64,000 nt of DNA from Leishmania donovani (Eukaryota > Euglenozoa > Kinetoplastea > Trypanosomatida > Trypanosomatidae), in assembly GCF_000227135.1 (NCBI RefSeq), contig NC_018256.1, forward strand, positions 1,131,626-1,195,625, in the 5' to 3' direction. Positions 50,644 to 60,423 of this stretch are shown here, piece after piece. Position 1 is the first letter of the stretch. Every line of letters starts with the position of its first letter. Made by a program: the position numbers and the translations under genes. Below the pieces are notes generated by a model that ran no database searches, was not told where the DNA came from, and was given only the letters and a program-made list of their open reading frames with translations.

Positions 50644-53600
50644 ATGTCTCTCATGCCCGGGTACCCGGTGCCCCGCGCTCAGTGGGTGGAGTCTGCCGAG
50701 GGCTGTGCGGCGTGCAACAAGCGGTTCACCTTTTTTACGTCCAAAGAGAACTGCCCGTGCTGCGGACGACTCTTCTGCTCCTCGTGCCTCTCCGCGCAGT
50801 GCGCACTTTTTCCGACGGCGCCACCCAAGGCCGTCTGCCTTGATTGCTTTCGGAAAGCTCAAGACTGGCGTCTTTCCCAGCTCGAGAAGCAACAGCAGAC
50901 CTCGACGCAAGCGGACGTGGGCGCCGCGACGGCCCCTCTGTCCCCCTCGATGGCGGTGCTAGAGTCGAAGCTGAGCGCACTGGAGGAGGAGTTCTACCGC
51001 GCAAAAGCAAACGCTCGTCATCTTCGCGAGGAGAACGACTCCCTCATCGATCTCCTCGCTGCCAAAGACACCTGCATTGCAGAGCTGAGGGACAAGCTCA
51101 TGACTGGTGTCTCGGCAGGCGCTGCTGCGCAGTCGGCAGAGAAGCTGCAGGCGGAGTTGCAGGAAGCAAAGGATGAGAAGGAGAGTATGGGGCGACGGCT
51201 CAATGAGGCTGAGCAGAGAGCAGCAGGTGCTGCTCAGTCTAGCGAGGCCATGAGAGCGCAGATGCAGGAGCACATGCAGGCGAAGGCGGAGTGGGAGTCG
51301 TTGGAGGCAAGGCTGAAATCCGAGGCGCGGAGGGCAGAGCACATGCTCGCGCAAAGCTTAGAGGAGATGAGCGAATTGCGGGCAGCAATGAAGTCTACGA
51401 ATGCCCACAGTGAGGAGCAAATCAGGCAACTGACTGCCCAGCTGCAGTCGACGGTCGAGGCCAACGCACACCTTCAGAGAGACTACGACCGTAATGCAGA
51501 GGCTCTGCGCACAGCCGAGCAGACTCGAATCGCTTCGGACGCGCACCATGACGAGGAGCTGCAGCGCCTCAGAGAGCACCTCGCCACTGCCACGGCTGCA
51601 CTGGCACAAGCACAGGAGCGATACGAGCGTGAACAGAGGGACGCCATGAAAGCGTCTGACGACGCCGCAACTGCCATTGCAGCAGAGAAGCAGCGGGAGA
51701 TCGATACTCTTAGCGAACAGCTCGCTTTATCTAGCGCGGCTGCGCAGCGCCTTCAAGGTGAACTTGACCGTGCAATAAAAGAGGCTACCCGATTGCGAGA
51801 AGAGGCGGCGCTCAAGGCGGAGGCCGCCAACACGTTGACATCAGAGCTTCGCACACAGCTGGAAGCTCAAGGGACGACAGCTCAGCAGGAGATGCCGCGG
51901 CAACAGGAGGCGAGCGTTCGCCTACGCGCGGACCTGGCAGAGAAGGAGCATCTTGTGATGAAGCTGCGGCGTGCCTGTCGCCATGCAGGCACGACGGCAC
52001 GGGCGCAGCTCGACGACCTTCGCGGTAAACTTGTGGAAACGAAAGTGGCGTACGAGGAAGGCCAGCGCTCGTGGCAGGCGTGGCTAGGAGAGCTGCGTGC
52101 GGCGCTGGAGGTGGTGGTGCAGCAGGGGGCGGTCGAGGTGGCAGCCACATCGGCGCCGTCCACCGGTGCGGGGATGAATGCCCGCGGAACGACCAAGTCG
52201 CGATGGGCACAGCCCACTATCATAGAGGAACTGCAGTACCCGAGTGTTGCCGACGTAGATGTGCGCGCCATCGAGCCTGTGCCTGGGCTTGAGCTGTGGG
52301 AGTTCGACACCGTTGCCGAGGCACAGCGAGGCGGCGAGGCGGACGTGCTCCTGCGTGTCGGCCACCAGATCGCGCTGGACTTGCACCTCTTCCCCGACCG
52401 CGCCTCGCTGCACCGGTGGGCGTGCCTGCTGGCAACGGTACAGGCGAACTACCGCGCCAACCAGTATCACAACAGAGTGCACGCGGCAGACGTGCTCCAG
52501 GGCGTTTACGCGCTGATATGCAGCTGCCCCGGCCTACTGGCGCACATGACGACCGTGGAGAAGCGCGCCGTCGTGTTTGCTGCCGCCGTGCACGACATCC
52601 GACACCCCGGCCGCTCAGAGATATTCCTCAAACACACATTCGACGCGACATACGTGCACTACAACGGGCTGCAAGTGCTCGAGCAAATGCACACGGCGAC
52701 CGCTTTTCACCTCCTGGCCACGCCGGAGCTGGACTTCACGCGCGGCAGCATGGACGACACGGAGGCCCTTGAGTTCCACGGCCTCGTCGCGGCGCTCATT
52801 GGCTGCACCTTCATGGGGCGCCACGCGTCTCTGATGGAGCAGTGGTCGCGCCCTCTACAGGACGGCAAGACATACGACGTGACTGTTACCGCGGATCGGC
52901 AGCAGGTGCTCTCGCTGCTCTTGCATGCTGCCGATATTGGGGCGCAGGCCCGTGGTCTGGCGGTGGCGCTGAAGTGGCTGGGTGTTGTGGAAGAGATGCG
53001 CGCGCAAGGCGACGAAGAGGCGGCGCGAGGGCTGCCGCTGAGCCCGGGGAGCAGCCGGAGCGCGAGCCTGGAGAGAGGCCAAATCTTCTTCATGGAGATG
53101 TTTGTAGTGCCGCTGTTCGACCTCGTGCACCAGATGTTTCCTTCTATTGAGTCGCCCATGCGGAATCTGCGCACGGTGCACGCGCACTACTGCGCGGCGC
53201 TGCAGGAGACGCGTGCGTTCCCGCCGCCTGTGCAGTACAGGACGGCGACGCAGCCAGCGAGCAACACGGCGGAAACGTCCCGCGCGGAGGCCCTGGGTAC
53301 CCGCGAGGCTGCAGTGAGGAAGCAGGAGAAGGCGGTGGAGCAATCGATAAATCGGCTGCGGGAGGCGACGGCCGCCGTGGCGGGCCGGGAGAAGCTGCTC
53401 AGAGAGAGGGAGGTCGCTCTGATGAGGGCGGAGACCGCTTTAAAGAGCCAGCGACTTGAGAAGCCGTCGCCCACCTCGTCCATCGGTGAGGAGGAGCTTC
53501 TGCGTGCCATCACTGCCATCATGGCGCGCGAGGCGGAGGTGCAGCGGAGAGTAGCGGATGTGGAGACTATGACAGCGGCGTTGGAGGAGAGAGAGACGAT

Positions 53601-53889
53601 TGCGTCTCGCCTCTCTGAGCAGCTGGCTTCTATCGCCGATAAAATAAATCGGCGCCGTCAAGTCTTGCGCTATCGCGAGGCGCGCGTCCGAGAATTGGAA
53701 GCGGCGTTCCGTGGTGAGCGGGGAGCTGACCTCTCATCATCTGATTACATCACGGGGCCGATGTGTCGTGCGGTGGCTAAGCCACTTTCAACTGCTGCAC
53801 CGTTGGAGCGCATGTCACCATCTTCTGTGCAGGTGGTAAAGCTGGAGAGTGCACTGGAGAAGCTCACCTCTGCACTGCGGTACATGTGA
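50644..53889 (+). CDS. PDEC: FYVE-domain cyclic nucleotide phosphodiesterase (PDEC type)
   Basis: 1081 residues. An N-terminal FYVE-like zinc finger (about 22-75) has four Cys pairs (CAAC, CPCC, CSSC, CLDC), pointing to phosphoinositide membranes. A long coiled coil follows (about 100-500). The PDE catalytic domain lies at about 540-860, with YHNRVHAADV near 607, the metal-binding HDIRHPG near 650, and HAADIGAQ near 760. FFMEMFVVPLFDLV comes further on. A second coiled coil fills the C-terminus. This order, FYVE then PDE, is the signature of kinetoplastid PDEC. It hydrolyses cyclic nucleotides, most likely cAMP, at a membrane site. HD..H is intact, with Arg in place of the usual Asp before the last His (HDIRH). 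The start ATG lies after a spacer leader. Confidence 0.92.
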   Translation: MSLMPGYPVPRAQWVESAEGCAACNKRFTFFTSKENCPCCGRLFCSSCLSAQCALFPTAPPKAVCLDCFRKAQDWRLSQLEKQQQTSTQADVGAATAPLSPSMAVLESKLSALEEEFYRAKANARHLREENDSLIDLLAAKDTCIAELRDKLMTGVSAGAAAQSAEKLQAELQEAKDEKESMGRRLNEAEQRAAGAAQSSEAMRAQMQEHMQAKAEWESLEARLKSEARRAEHMLAQSLEEMSELRAAMKSTNAHSEEQIRQLTAQLQSTVEANAHLQRDYDRNAEALRTAEQTRIASDAHHDEELQRLREHLATATAALAQAQERYEREQRDAMKASDDAATAIAAEKQREIDTLSEQLALSSAAAQRLQGELDRAIKEATRLREEAALKAEAANTLTSELRTQLEAQGTTAQQEMPRQQEASVRLRADLAEKEHLVMKLRRACRHAGTTARAQLDDLRGKLVETKVAYEEGQRSWQAWLGELRAALEVVVQQGAVEVAATSAPSTGAGMNARGTTKSRWAQPTIIEELQYPSVADVDVRAIEPVPGLELWEFDTVAEAQRGGEADVLLRVGHQIALDLHLFPDRASLHRWACLLATVQANYRANQYHNRVHAADVLQGVYALICSCPGLLAHMTTVEKRAVVFAAAVHDIRHPGRSEIFLKHTFDATYVHYNGLQVLEQMHTATAFHLLATPELDFTRGSMDDTEALEFHGLVAALIGCTFMGRHASLMEQWSRPLQDGKTYDVTVTADRQQVLSLLLHAADIGAQARGLAVALKWLGVVEEMRAQGDEEAARGLPLSPGSSRSASLERGQIFFMEMFVVPLFDLVHQMFPSIESPMRNLRTVHAHYCAALQETRAFPPPVQYRTATQPASNTAETSRAEALGTREAAVRKQEKAVEQSINRLREATAAVAGREKLLREREVALMRAETALKSQRLEKPSPTSSIGEEELLRAITAIMAREAEVQRRVADVETMTAALEERETIASRLSEQLASIADKINRRRQVLRYREARVRELEAAFRGERGADLSSSDYITGPMCRAVAKPLSTAAPLERMSPSSVQVVKLESALEKLTSALRYM

Positions 53890-54803
53890 GTAAGACGAAG
53901 CAGCCCTTTCTCCCGAGTCGAAAAGGACGACGTCGACAGCGGCGCGCACGCCCGAAATGGAATCACAGATGCCGGTGTGCACACAAGTGTGCAACGACTG
54001 TACAGGAGCGAGGAAGCGGAGATTGTCACCGATACTCACGCGAGGAGTGAGACGAGTGCAATGAACCTTGATCAGATGGCTTATAGGTGTGATGCACACA
54101 CTTCACGATGTACGCTTCTCACCATCACGACTCCGCTGCTGTGCATTTGATGGAGGTCCCGTGAGGTCCAACAAGGACACGCAAGTGAGGAATCAGTCCT
54201 AAAGGGGCACTGCGACGCTCCCCCGGCCTCCTAGTCGTTCACCCTCTCAGCGAAGGTATTACAGAGATGGAGAGAGGCGAGAGGGTCGTGACGCTTGTTG
54301 CACCACCACCATCACCAGCCACCGATCCCCTGGCAGCAGCGAAGGCTGACACAGGCGGTGTCGAAGCGGGTTCAGACAACGGTGGGTGGGGTGGGTGGTG
54401 GCGGCGTTCTATGCTGAATCTCTGCTACTCTTACCATCACCCCCGGCACTTCTCCCCTTTCTCGATCTCTAACCTGTCTCCTGCCGACGCCGCGGCATCC
54501 CTGCGGCACGTGGTCGTCTTTTCGTTCGCGGCTCTCTCCGGATTTCCACACACCATCCTCTCCACCGCGTGTTTGCTCTCGGGTGTGTTGTCCTGCGTAT
54601 CGCTTTGCCAATTAGCATCACGGCTCGCCCTCGCTTTCAAGCGCTCTTCCTCTCTCGTTCTTCGCCTTCCTCTCTCACTCGCACAAACAGCGGCGTGGCG
54701 ACCATACAGCCTGTTCTCGCGCTTGAGCTCACCGCTGCTGTGCTTTCTGCTCTCGTTTTGTGTGTCGCGTTCTCCCGTATTCCAGCAGGGCCTCCCTCCC
54801 TCA
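53890..54803. other. Intergenic spacer
   Basis: No gene supported. A frame is open from 54267 into the next gene but runs through dense CT tracts (about 54635-54680). Candidate acceptors are AG at 54689-54690 and 54784-54785. Confidence 0.6.
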
Positions 54804-55730
54804 ATGGACTCCACCGATCGGAAGGCCGACAAGGCACCTGTGGCGTCCTCGAAGATGGATGGTGCAGCCAAGGGCGCGAAGCCTGGCTCGTTCGCCCTCG
54901 GCGACGCCGTTCCCGGCTATGCAGGCGCTGAGGACGGCCCACTTGTGCAACAGCTTCCAATGCCGTCACATATAATGCCGTACTACGGGCAGTATCCTGC
55001 CATGTGCGCTCTCCCTCCCGGTGCCGCGCCGATGGGATTTCCCATGCCGCCGCAAACCGGCGCCGGCTCACCGCAAATGTGGATGCCCGGCATGGTGCCA
55101 CCCCCACCTGGCGCAAACCCGAACGCGACTCTCACGCCCCATCCCTACGTATCGCAGTATGGTGCCGGCGCGCAGCCTTTGATGTACATGCCATTATCAT
55201 ATAGCTACCCGCCGTGCATGGCAGCAACTGCGGTCACCCCTGCCCCGGCGATGGGAGCCTCCTTCAACGGGCAGCAGTCCGCGAAGCCGGCGCCGCAGGG
55301 AGCGACTCCCCCGTACACTGCCACAATGGCTGCACCTCCTCATCCGCATTCAAGCGCCGCCGAAACACCGATGCTCTCTTCACCTTTCATGGAAGCATCA
55401 TCAGCGAACAGCACAGCACCGGCACTCCCAGTTGCGCCGGCGCCCGTGCCCGTGCCGAGCATGACTCCCCTCGAGTTCTCCGTGAGGCCACTGATGCCTA
55501 ACACCAAGTTGCCACCTGGCGACTCGTTCTGTCCAGCAGGTGCGACAGTACCGTCACAATACGCGACTGCGTCTGCTGCCTGCTTCTCTGATGCCGCTGC
55601 CGTTGATGCCTCGCTGTCGCCGCGACCGCATCCCAGCAACAGCGTGACGGACGACTTCCCGGCTATGTCGCAGCAGGGGGAGTCGCAGCCAATCATTGTG
55701 GCGGCTGCTGCTGGCCTAAGCGCATCCTAG
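54804..55730 (+). CDS. Pro/Ala/Met-rich low-complexity protein
   Basis: 308 residues with no folded domain that I can recognise. It is rich in Pro, Ala, Met, Ser, Tyr and Gln, with stretches such as PSHIMPYYGQYP and QMWMPGMVPPPPG. A block near residue 230, NTKLPPGDSFCP, loosely resembles a PAM2 motif (which binds the MLLE domain of poly(A)-binding protein) but is one residue short. Proteins like this in trypanosomatids are often mRNA-binding or stress-granule factors, but that is inference. I chose the ATG at 54804 because the frame upstream is pyrimidine-tract leader. It could begin earlier if the upstream frame is translated. Confidence 0.68.
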   Translation: MDSTDRKADKAPVASSKMDGAAKGAKPGSFALGDAVPGYAGAEDGPLVQQLPMPSHIMPYYGQYPAMCALPPGAAPMGFPMPPQTGAGSPQMWMPGMVPPPPGANPNATLTPHPYVSQYGAGAQPLMYMPLSYSYPPCMAATAVTPAPAMGASFNGQQSAKPAPQGATPPYTATMAAPPHPHSSAAETPMLSSPFMEASSANSTAPALPVAPAPVPVPSMTPLEFSVRPLMPNTKLPPGDSFCPAGATVPSQYATASAACFSDAAAVDASLSPRPHPSNSVTDDFPAMSQQGESQPIIVAAAAGLSAS

Positions 55731-56716
55731 CGCGTTCCGTTCCGCTTTGCTGCCGGACCGGCCCCATTCGCGGTGGCCACTGCTGCGCCCTGCCCGAAAT
55801 GCCAACTGCAGGCTTTGCCAGGAAGCCGTGCGTGATGACCGGGGGCGAGCGCTGCTCTCGTTTGACCTGTTGGGCTCTTGCCTGTCGTCGGGTCTCAGCT
55901 TTGCCTGTTCTTGATTTGCGTCTGTCGGGCGCTGCCGGCATCGCTGCTACGAATGGATGATGCCCCGGCCGCGCCAGGGCAGCGCGGAGGAGACGGAAGG
56001 GAGGGGGGGGAGTGAACAGCGCGAGCATGGTGGAGGATGGACGCCTTTTTTCTTTGTCCGATGTGAGAGTGGGCGCGCCGCCTGCACGTCTGCCTTCTTT
56101 TTTGTTGCGGCGTTGCCTTTGCTTCATCGCAGCGCCTGTGTGATTGTTGCTGGCTGTGCTTCAAGGCACACGCACGCACATGCGTTCGTGTGCACATGCT
56201 TGTGCACGCCTGTGCGCACGTGTGAACCTTCTTGGGTATGAGCGCTTTTACGTCTACGAAGAGGCGCTGCTTGAGCTGAGCATTGCTTTATTTGGTTTCG
56301 GGCCCGCTGTCCGCCTCTGAGATACGGGAGACGGCCTAAAAGAGTGCGAGCCCAAGCCCTCGCTCCGCGTGTGTGCAAAGTCAAGAAACCGATCGTCGTT
56401 GGCAGCAGCGCTATGCGTGCTCTCCGTTTCTGCGAGCAAGGCTTTTGCGGTGAGTGTGCGAGCGCCGCTCAATGAGCAGCGAACGGTGTCCTATGTATAC
56501 ATGCAAACATCATGTAGCTATCTCTGTCGAGTACCGTGTGCCGATCTGCACATGAGCCACCGCAGCGCTACCCCCGTTGCGTATCGCTTTCTCCAGGCTG
56601 TTCTTTGCGTTCTCGCTTCCCTCTTTGCTCAATTTCCGCGTCGCGCATCCTTCCTTTCTCCTCTGCGCGTCTCCGCCTTTCTCCGCAACCCTCTCACCGA
56701 CATCTCAGGAATAGGC
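55731..56716. other. Intergenic spacer
   Basis: No gene supported. It contains the 3' UTR of the low-complexity gene and a leader with pyrimidine tracts for the next gene. In-frame ATGs at about 56501 and 56552 precede the chosen start of the following gene. Confidence 0.6.
56637..56708 (+). promoter_or_regulatory. Candidate spliced-leader acceptor for mitochondrial-type gene
   Basis: Pyrimidine-rich sequence ends in ATCTCAG with AG at 56707-56708, only 8 nt before the ATG at 56717. This supports that ATG as the start. Confidence 0.45.
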
Positions 56717-59695
56717 ATGTGGTTCTCGAAGGCCCGGCGAGCTTTTTGCCTTTCGGTGTGCCGGCGGTCTTCAGCGTTCCTCGAACTCTACGGCCGTGCG
56801 CGTTCGACAGCAGTGGCTGAGGCGCCGTCGGCACCGCAACCATCGTGCAGCACTGCGCCTGCGGATGGGGAGTGGGAAAGGTGCCAGGCGCTGCTGCAGC
56901 GCTTTCAGTCACACGTGTACATCTACCCAGACCACGTGCCAGTTCAGCTATGCAGAGAGACGCTAACGGGCATCGAACAGGTGCTCGCGTCATCGCCGGC
57001 GCGCTGCTCCGCCGCGGCCCGCAGGCTCTGGAGGGACGCGCTCGCTCTGCATTCGCACTTGCCGAAGCATGACATTAGGGCAGCGGCCGACGCGGCGAGC
57101 GTGCTGCTGTTTTCCGACCAAGCCCAGCTTGGCTGCCGTGTGTGCTCGCAGGCTGCTAGCCATCCCCAGTTCCTTCAAGCACTCCGCAGCGAGGCGGAGC
57201 TTACGAGCTGCCTGCGTCTTCTCAGCGTGCATTCCATGTGCGCGTGCGACTCACGTGCGGCTTTCTCCGCTCACTGGGCGGCCGTCCTCGCTGACTCCCT
57301 GGACGAGGCGAAGCATGTCATCGCCGCGGCGGATAAGTCCAGGCGGGCACCCATGGCACACGCAATGGAGGTGCTGGCGTGGTCGCTAGACTGGCTGCAT
57401 CACGACAGTGGCACGTCAGACAGAGAGGCACTCAAGGCCCTGAAAACGAAGCTTCCTCGGTGGCTTCCGTTTCTCTTTGACGAGTTTGACGCCGCCGCCG
57501 CGAAGCCGTCGTCGCAGTCTCTGGCGCTTTTGCCGCCGCGTTGGCTGCTCACGATGGCCACGCACGCGGAGAGCGACAGCGACGCTGCAACTCTGGAAAG
57601 GCTGCTGCGCCACGCGTTGGGCAGAGAGGAGCAGTACCATGGCTACGCCGTGTTTCAGCTCTCCTCTCGCGTCGCCAGTCTCCTCGTGCGCCGCTTCCCC
57701 CACCACCCGAGCGCCGCTCATGCGGTCGCTGCGCTTGGCACCGCCTTGCAGTGCTCGTCACTGATCCCGTACGGTACAACGCAAGAGGGCTTTGACAAGG
57801 CCCTTGGAGTGCTTACCCGCATGTCTGGGGCGAAGCCTTATTTTGCCATGCAGGAGCTGCTGCGCAGCCACTCGGCAGAGATGGCGGCAAAAATACAAGA
57901 ACAGCACGGCGACCGACTCACTGGAAACGCTGACCTCAACTGGAGCACGGCCCTCACCTTTACAATGCGGCAGGTGGAGGCGGCCGACCCTCACTGGCGC
58001 GTGTATCTCCCAGAGACGCTGCGGCTTCTCAGCGATGCTGGCAAGTCGAAGCAGTTTTGGAGTCTCCTGCAAGAATACAACGCAGCGGACGCAAGCGCCA
58101 ACATCTCCGTGGCGGCGTCGCTGAGCCGCGCGATGCAGCTTAGTGGGAGATGGTGGCACGCGGTGGAGGTGTTGGACTTGCTCGCCGGCGCGCTACCTCC
58201 CCGGGACACCACTGAGGAGCAGTTAATGACGACTGCGTGCGCCGAGACACTGCGGGTGCTGTTGCAGGCGAAACGGTGGAAAGAAGCGCTGCGTGTGTTC
58301 CTGCTGGTGAGCGATGCTCTTCCGCCGACGGAATCCGCCGTCGTCTCCAGGTTGCTCACGTCGATGTCGATGTCGGCCCCTTGGAGAGCGGCGCTGGCTG
58401 CAGCGGCAGAGAAGGGACTGGCTTCCGACACCACTCGGATCATTCTGCGCTGCTTGCATGCCGGCGCATCGGCAGCCTTCCTGTCACACTATCACCAACA
58501 GAAGATGGCTGCGCCCATCTTTGCTCAACACGGTCGGTGGGATCTTGCGCGCACCCTTGTTGAGCAGCGTCCCAGCGACGTGTCACTGTGGCGTGCCCTT
58601 GTGCAGGCAATGGAGCACTGCGCAGACGCTGTGGATGAGCCGACGGCTGCCACCGTTTTCCGTGTGCCGCTTCCGCAAGGCCATTGGGATGACATGCCGT
58701 TTGTGAACGCGTTCGCGCGTCTCTGTGTGCAGCGAGGCTGGCTGTCCCTCCTTTCGTCGCACCTGTCCTGCCTTCTTGCACCACGAGTCTCCCCTGCCTC
58801 GCCGGTGTCGGGCCTTCGAGTGGAGTACGAACACCTCCTTCGCTTTCTCCAGTCGAATCGCTTGCCCCCAGCCCAGTTTGCCTTTACCAACTCGTACGTT
58901 GTCCACCAGTTCATGTCGTGTGTGACGAGCCGACGCGTGTCTGTGGTGGCGAAACTACCGGCGGCGTCTGCGAGCACTAAGCGGCAAGCCTCCACCCATC
59001 TGCGCGTCCCTTACGAGAACCTGAGTGCGCCGCGCATAGAGGGCGACGGTACTGCAACCGTGCGGGCGACATCCGCTCGCGCTACCACGTGCCTCAAGGA
59101 GCACTGCGTTTTCAGCAGTGCTAGCGGCCTTATAGTCGGTTACAAAGTCCCTGCATCCGCTCTCTTTGCGTCTGCGAGTGGGCTCCTGAAGGTTCTGGGC
59201 AACAGCGGAGTGTACTGTCTCGCGTATCACATGTCAGTCGCGAGCAGTGGCCTTTTTCTGCTCTATCCGGCCTCTGCCAGTCTAACGTGGTACTCCGTGA
59301 AGCTGCGCGTGCGCCTCTGCGTGGCAGTGGTGCCAGCAGCGCCATACGTGCCGCTGCTAGCAACATCGTTCTTCGACCGCTATGCGATGAGGTGGCGCAG
59401 CGGTGAGGGCGATCGCCACGAGGTGGAGGCTCTCTTGGTTGCTGCGAGTGGGCAAGAGGTGCCACGCGCGTGGCGGTCTCTCAAGATGGATCTGAACGCG
59501 GAGGGCTGGGGACCGGTCGAACCCGAGGCAGGTGCCGGGGACATGTATCACATCCTGGAGCTCCAGGTCTCACGCCGCGCGCCGACCAATGAGGGCGATG
59601 CGATACCAGCAGACGTGGAGGTGTTCGCGTGTCGCGAGCGTTCACTGAAACCCCTGGGCGCGGACTCTAGCGAGGCGGCGGAGTGGGGTTTGTGA
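56717..59695 (+). CDS. Probable mitochondrial helical-repeat (PPR-like) protein
   Basis: 992 residues. The first ~35 residues (MWFSKARRAFCLSVCRRSSAF) are basic, hydrophobic and free of acidic residues, as in a mitochondrial targeting peptide. From about 60 to 700 the protein is a series of helical pairs of roughly 33-37 residues with signatures such as LLSDAGKSKQFWSLLQEYN, AMQLSGRWWHAVEVLDLL and LLQAKRWKEALRVFLLV. These look pentatricopeptide-like. The last 280 residues are more beta-rich and include a block with many Ser and Cys. Kinetoplastid mitochondria have many PPR proteins that bind mitochondrial RNAs or join ribosomes. The identity of this one is unknown. The start at 56717 is favoured over upstream in-frame ATGs because of the targeting peptide and nearby splice acceptor. 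Confidence 0.75.
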   Translation: MWFSKARRAFCLSVCRRSSAFLELYGRARSTAVAEAPSAPQPSCSTAPADGEWERCQALLQRFQSHVYIYPDHVPVQLCRETLTGIEQVLASSPARCSAAARRLWRDALALHSHLPKHDIRAAADAASVLLFSDQAQLGCRVCSQAASHPQFLQALRSEAELTSCLRLLSVHSMCACDSRAAFSAHWAAVLADSLDEAKHVIAAADKSRRAPMAHAMEVLAWSLDWLHHDSGTSDREALKALKTKLPRWLPFLFDEFDAAAAKPSSQSLALLPPRWLLTMATHAESDSDAATLERLLRHALGREEQYHGYAVFQLSSRVASLLVRRFPHHPSAAHAVAALGTALQCSSLIPYGTTQEGFDKALGVLTRMSGAKPYFAMQELLRSHSAEMAAKIQEQHGDRLTGNADLNWSTALTFTMRQVEAADPHWRVYLPETLRLLSDAGKSKQFWSLLQEYNAADASANISVAASLSRAMQLSGRWWHAVEVLDLLAGALPPRDTTEEQLMTTACAETLRVLLQAKRWKEALRVFLLVSDALPPTESAVVSRLLTSMSMSAPWRAALAAAAEKGLASDTTRIILRCLHAGASAAFLSHYHQQKMAAPIFAQHGRWDLARTLVEQRPSDVSLWRALVQAMEHCADAVDEPTAATVFRVPLPQGHWDDMPFVNAFARLCVQRGWLSLLSSHLSCLLAPRVSPASPVSGLRVEYEHLLRFLQSNRLPPAQFAFTNSYVVHQFMSCVTSRRVSVVAKLPAASASTKRQASTHLRVPYENLSAPRIEGDGTATVRATSARATTCLKEHCVFSSASGLIVGYKVPASALFASASGLLKVLGNSGVYCLAYHMSVASSGLFLLYPASASLTWYSVKLRVRLCVAVVPAAPYVPLLATSFFDRYAMRWRSGEGDRHEVEALLVAASGQEVPRAWRSLKMDLNAEGWGPVEPEAGAGDMYHILELQVSRRAPTNEGDAIPADVEVFACRERSLKPLGADSSEAAEWGL

Positions 59696-60423
59696 AGCAT
59701 AAACGTTCGCCGGCCTCGGCAGCGAACGTTTTGCGTGCGTATTCCTGTATCTTCGCTTGCGCACGCACCCGCGCGCATCTTGATCTCTGTACATGTGCGT
59801 GCGACAGAGCCGTTGTTGTTCGTCACAGTTCACACCTGCCGTAATCCAGCATTGCATTGTCACCTCCTCAGCCACCGCGTTAGCGATAGGACCGCAAGAG
59901 AAAACTTTCTCCACGTGAGGGGAGACTTCTTCTTGGGTGATCTCGATTCCGTGCGGATAACTCTGGGGGGGGGGTGAGTGAGAGACGCAAAGTGAGGTCT
60001 TGCCGCACCCCACTCGAATGCTGTCTGTGGGATGCACGAATCAGAAGGCCGCACCTTGGCGCCTGCTGAGCACCTCTTTCTGCTACGCTGGCTGCCGCTG
60101 CGGTCTCCTGCGTTCCTCACGTGCGCGGTTGCCGGTCATGGCCCAACTACGCGCTCTCTGTTCCTGCTTGACTGCGCTCTCTCATACGCCTCGCCATCTC
60201 TCTCGTACGGCCCCCTTCAATTCCTGGGCCGCCCTCCACGCGTCCTGTCTCGTCGAATGCCGCCACGGCTGTCCTCAGAGGCCAAAGCGCCGCTGCTGCT
60301 CGCTTTTCTCCTCACGAAGGGCCGCTCTCGGTTTCTTTTGCTAGCACCGCTCGCGTGTCTCCTCCACGCTCAGTTTTGTCGACCCTTTTTTTACTGCCAC
60401 CCCTCTCCCCTGGCAGAGTCTTC
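59696..60423. other. Intergenic spacer
   Basis: No gene supported. The frame open from 60355 into the next gene crosses the splice tract. The region is otherwise CT-rich with a poly-G run at about 59966-59974. Confidence 0.6.
60384..60416 (+). promoter_or_regulatory. Candidate spliced-leader acceptor for beta-helix gene
   Basis: A T-rich then C-rich tract ends in GGCAG with AG at 60415-60416, followed by another AG at 60417-60418. Either gives a 5' UTR below 10 nt before the ATG at 60424. Confidence 0.5.

Noticed and set aside
54267..54803. N-terminal extension of the Pro/Ala/Met-rich protein
   Set aside because: The open frame crosses dense CT tracts that look like a splice signal, and its composition differs from the rest of the protein.
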